16,906 nt of DNA. It comes from Myxococcales bacterium. GTDB lineage: Bacteria > Myxococcota_A > Polyangia > Haliangiales > J016. The notes beneath the pieces are model-generated. The model was not told where the DNA came from, ran no database searches, and worked only from the letters and a program-made list of their open reading frames with translations. How positions within the stretch are numbered: position 1 is the stretch's first letter; each line of letters starts with the position of its first letter. Both the position numbers and the translations under genes were made by a program. Shown in pieces: positions 14,390-16,906 of the stretch. The stretch spans positions 1 through 16,906 of the forward strand of contig JABAAV010000008.1 in assembly GCA_014238595.1 (NCBI GenBank), written 5' to 3'.

Positions 14390-14434
14390 TTTTAAGTTGT
14401 TAGGTAATATGAGTATGGAATTTTTTTGTCACTT

Positions 14435-14462
14435 ATACTACAGTTTGATCAATGCAAAACAA
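14435..14462 (-). promoter_or_regulatory. Possible promoter of the thioredoxin gene
   Basis: On the minus strand a TTGTTT (+ strand 14457-14462) and a TAGTAT (+ strand 14435-14440) are 16 bp apart. The start of transcription would fall near 14428, about 40 nt before ATG 14389. The match is modest and rests on position as much as on sequence. Confidence 0.3.
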
Positions 14463-14465
14463 TGA

Positions 14466-14517
14466 TTAGTATCACTCTGTGTTGAACATAAAATCAGTGT
14501 ATCTGAGTTGATACTAA
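14466..14517. repeat. 9-bp inverted repeat in the thioredoxin-xthA intergenic region
   Basis: TTAGTATCA at 14466-14474 is matched perfectly by TGATACTAA at 14509-14517, with 34 bp between the arms. It lies in the roughly 200-bp non-coding gap (14390-14591) between two divergent genes, just upstream of the possible thioredoxin promoter. It could be an operator for both genes or a chance match in AT-rich DNA. Apart from this and the weak promoter I see nothing in the gap: no convincing small ORF, terminator or RNA gene. Confidence 0.45.
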
Positions 14518-14591
14518 AACAGAATAGAAAAGAGAGATAGATAGCTTTGATCATCTGCTTATTGGTCAAAGTTGTGATAGATTTTAAAATT

Positions 14592-15380
14592 ATGATTAGT
14601 ATTGTGACTTGGAATGTCAATTCAATCCGTGCGAGAGAAGAACGCGTTTTAGCCTGGTTGAAGAAACATGATCCAGACATTCTCCTGCTTCAGGAAACAA
14701 AAGTCCAAGATGTTGATTTTCCTAAAGTATTTGAAGATCAAAATTATTATGTCGCGATTCATGGACAAAAATCCTACAATGGCGTGGCTATTATATCGAA
14801 ATTTCCACTCAACAATGTCGTGATGGGATTTAATGATTCTGGCAATGACGAGCAAGCACGAGCCATTACCGCAACAGTGAAGGGTATATGTGTCATGAGT
14901 GTCTATGTTCCTAATGGACGAGAAGTTGGTCACCCTTATTATGATTTTAAACTTGAATGGCTCAAACGGTTTTTTTCATATATCGAAAAAAACGATCTGT
15001 TTACGAAAGATTTTATTGTTGGTGGTGATTTCAATGTTGCGATGACAGATCTCGATGTTTATGACCCTGTATTGTGGAAAGATAGAAATATTTGTACAAC
15101 GATTGAACGTGATACTCTTGGGCAAATAAAGAAAGATACAAACACATACCAAGGTCTGACAGATTTATTTCGCTATCATTATCCAAACAAAACAGAAGCG
15201 TACAGTTGGTGGGATTATCGAAGTTTAGGGTTTCCCAAAAACAAAGGATTACGTATCGATCATATTTATGGATCAACAACAATGCGTGATCGAAGCAAAG
15301 ATGTCATCATTGACAGAGATGAACGTAAAGGCTCTAGTCCTTCCGATCACGTGCCTGTTATGGCTGTGTTCAATGAATAA
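14592..15380 (+). CDS. xthA: Exodeoxyribonuclease III (AP endonuclease)
   Basis: A protein of 262 residues of the exonuclease III/APE1 family (E. coli XthA 268), which cuts DNA at abasic sites and trims 3' blocking groups in base-excision repair in the cytoplasm. All catalytic signatures are present: TWNVNSIRAR with the active-site Asn, LLLQETKVQD with metal-binding Glu35, VGGDFNVAMTDLDVYDP with the Asp/Asn pair, LRIDHIYG with the catalytic Asp, and SDHVPVMAVF with the C-terminal His. ATG 14592 is chosen because MISIVTWNVNSIR is the family N-terminus; the in-frame ATG at 14547 would add a 15-residue leader not typical of the family. There is no clear Shine-Dalgarno. It stands alone, divergent from the thioredoxin gene, and its 3' end faces the amidohydrolase gene 19 bp away. 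Confidence 0.96.
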   Translation: MISIVTWNVNSIRAREERVLAWLKKHDPDILLLQETKVQDVDFPKVFEDQNYYVAIHGQKSYNGVAIISKFPLNNVVMGFNDSGNDEQARAITATVKGICVMSVYVPNGREVGHPYYDFKLEWLKRFFSYIEKNDLFTKDFIVGGDFNVAMTDLDVYDPVLWKDRNICTTIERDTLGQIKKDTNTYQGLTDLFRYHYPNKTEAYSWWDYRSLGFPKNKGLRIDHIYGSTTMRDRSKDVIIDRDERKGSSPSDHVPVMAVFNE

Positions 15381-15399
15381 AATAACTGTTGTTGATATC

Positions 15400-16905
15400 T
15401 TAATTAGACAGATCAGCACTGATTCTAGGAAGAATGCGCCATCGATCAAAGCGCCATAATAAGACACCTGTGATTTCTGTAGATTGAGTTTGTGTGTCCC
15501 AATCACTATCTGTATAAAAATGATCGCTGATGATTATTTTATGGCCGTTGTTACTCGCTTCCCATAAATTAGTATCATTACATAGATCATTATCAGCATT
15601 ACAATCATATTGTGTATTGGTGATTGTAACGCCTGTGAGTTTAATTAACATACCTTCATAAGGTTCCGTGCTGGCTTCTTGGATTGACAGAGAGACAGGT
15701 TCAATCGGTGTTGTTGCCGTGTCTTGTTTGGTTATTGCAGTGGCAGAAATTTGTGTATTATCAAAGTATTCTTCAACGGCTCCTGTAACATTAATGATGT
15801 CGTTTACAGCAAGATTAGAAGGAAATCCATTGCTTGAAAAGACGATAATCCCACGTTGCGTTGCGTTGCTTTCTTGGGTTTGAAGACCAAGCGTTCTTTG
15901 AGAAATACCTGTTATAACTGCATTTTCTACTGAAACAAGGCTGCCTGTTGGAATAGTCCCGTCTTGAATAGATGTAATGCTGACGGCTTGATGCCCTCCA
16001 CAAATAGATGTCGGATTTGCCGTATTTGGACATGCATCACAACGATCACCTTTGGCATCATTGTCTTCATCGTTTTGATCTGGGTTTTCTTCTAAGGGAC
16101 AGTTGTCTAGGTCATTATTGATGTTGTCTTGATCAATATCAGATCCAACAGGCGTAGAATCACAAGGATCTCCAATTCCATCTTGGTCGGCATCAGATTG
16201 GTTTCCATCATCCATAGGACGAATAGGGTTGAATATTAAGGGACAATTATCTTGGGTATTATCAATGCCATCTCCATCGGAATCTTGTTCGGTAGCATTG
16301 CCAGTAAATTCATTGGAGCGAAATGGTTTGCATGAAAGTTCATTCGATGGTGTTTCATCACAAAAAAACGAAGGATAGCTAGAAGATACGGCAGATGCAA
16401 TCGAGCTATATGTCGTGCCGTTAAATTCACGTGCAGCACAAATCGATCGTGCTGTTGAACAAACATCGATCATTTCACAATCATTTTGTTGGGTGAGTTC
16501 AGTAACAATATGCGTTTCACCATATAGAGCAGTTTGTCCACGAAGTACTAATGCTGTTGATGTCACATGTTGTCCCATAACCGCTTCATGATAAGTGTTG
16601 TTTGGATCTGAAAATATTGCGATGTCGGCAGTTTTGCCTACAGTTAAAGAGCCAAGAACCGAATCTACGTCAAGAACCTTTGCAGCATTGATCGTTGCCA
16701 TTTCCCATAATTGTTTGGACGAAAAATGATGATCTAAATAATTTTCGTTGTATTGTTTTGCACAAGCAAGTTCTCGTCCTGAATGGATTGAACCCGAATA
16801 TGTCCAATCGGTCCCAAGAGCAACAAGACCTCCCATGCGATAAAAACTCACAACATCAGCTGTGACACCATATAATCCAATATTTGAACGTGGTGACCAG
16901 ATGAT
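15400..16905 (-). CDS. Secreted amidohydrolase fused to thrombospondin type 3 repeats and an OB-fold-like region, 5'-truncated
   Basis: The C-terminal 502 residues of a larger protein; the frame stays open to the window edge. The first ~140 residues seen are the end of a metal-dependent amidohydrolase: WSPRSNIGLYG, LGTDWTYSGS with the conserved metal/catalytic Asp, the MATINAAKVL helix, and VGKTADIAIF of the composite beta domain. A Cys-rich stretch follows. Then come three Asp-rich calcium-binding units of thrombospondin type 3 kind (about 16027-16287; DSDGDGIDNTQDNC, DADQDGIGDPCD, DQDNINNDLDNC). The last ~200 residues (about 15403-15996) are beta-rich and resemble tandem OB-fold domains of secreted nucleases (LVSVENAVITGI, DIINVTGAVEEYFDNTQI, MLIKLTGVTITN). 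Abundant Cys and calcium repeats point to an extracytoplasmic, possibly lipoprotein, location; the signal sequence would be outside the window. The substrate is unknown. The OB-fold call is the least certain. Confidence 0.82.
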   Translation of the reverse strand: MIWSPRSNIGLYGVTADVVSFYRMGGLVALGTDWTYSGSIHSGRELACAKQYNENYLDHHFSSKQLWEMATINAAKVLDVDSVLGSLTVGKTADIAIFSDPNNTYHEAVMGQHVTSTALVLRGQTALYGETHIVTELTQQNDCEMIDVCSTARSICAAREFNGTTYSSIASAVSSSYPSFFCDETPSNELSCKPFRSNEFTGNATEQDSDGDGIDNTQDNCPLIFNPIRPMDDGNQSDADQDGIGDPCDSTPVGSDIDQDNINNDLDNCPLEENPDQNDEDNDAKGDRCDACPNTANPTSICGGHQAVSITSIQDGTIPTGSLVSVENAVITGISQRTLGLQTQESNATQRGIIVFSSNGFPSNLAVNDIINVTGAVEEYFDNTQISATAITKQDTATTPIEPVSLSIQEASTEPYEGMLIKLTGVTITNTQYDCNADNDLCNDTNLWEASNNGHKIIISDHFYTDSDWDTQTQSTEITGVLLWRFDRWRILPRISADLSN

Positions 16906-16906
16906 G

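Noticed and set aside
15668..15883. Rightward 71-codon reading frame opposite the amidohydrolase gene, and similar frames opposite other genes.
   Set aside because: It lies wholly within a clearly coding gene on the other strand, has no recognisable domain and no ribosome-binding site; it is a shadow frame.

Overview
The window is a low-GC bacterial chromosome segment (GC content clearly under 45% by eye) packed with housekeeping and regulatory genes. No rRNA, tRNA, CRISPR array, transposase or phage gene is visible. The gene set fits a Gram-negative lineage of the old Deltaproteobacteria (Myxococcota, Bdellovibrionota or Desulfobacterota type). The evidence is a PilZ-like/PEGA protein, a TonB-like protein, the rpoN-hpf-ptsN-rapZ-HPr-EI order, and a secreted amidohydrolase carrying thrombospondin type 3 repeats. 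A species cannot be named from the sequence alone.

Layout. Positions 2-1057 (+) hold the 3' part of mnmG, a tRNA-modification gene. Positions 1069-2712 (-) hold two genes of probable envelope proteins: a small TonB-like protein and a membrane protein with an N-terminal PilZ-like domain and a C-terminal PEGA-like domain. A divergent intergenic region of about 150 bp with a good sigma70-type promoter leads into a long rightward run from 2864 to 13779: biotin carboxylase, a ferredoxin with four 4Fe-4S motifs, pyrG, rpoN, hpf, ptsN, rapZ, HPr, ptsI, a divergent histidine-kinase-like protein, and a CobW-type GTPase. Spacing in this run is tight (from an 8-nt overlap to about 60 nt), so most of it could be one or two transcripts. 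A TlpA-like thioredoxin gene (-, 13776-14389) converges on it and appears to be frameshifted in a six-base homopolymer. After about 200 bp of non-coding DNA comes xthA (+, 14592-15380). The right end is the 3' part of a gene for a large Cys-rich amidohydrolase / TSP3 / OB-fold-like protein (-, 15400-16905), open at the window edge.

How the genes work together. The centre is a nitrogen-type phosphotransferase cluster: sigma-54, a long-form ribosome hibernation factor, EIIANtr, the RapZ adaptor, HPr and Enzyme I. The sugar permeases, HPr kinase and mannose-type EIIA that often sit here in related bacteria are absent, although HPr keeps the regulatory serine. The likely role is a regulatory phosphorelay tied to carbon, nitrogen or envelope status rather than sugar import. 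The degenerate kinase-like gene directly after ptsI and the CobW protein after it are the least explained members. I did not find a clearly new multi-gene system. The best leads are the kinase-like protein, the frameshifted thioredoxin, the pared-down rpoN/PTS locus, the four-cluster ferredoxin and the mosaic amidohydrolase.
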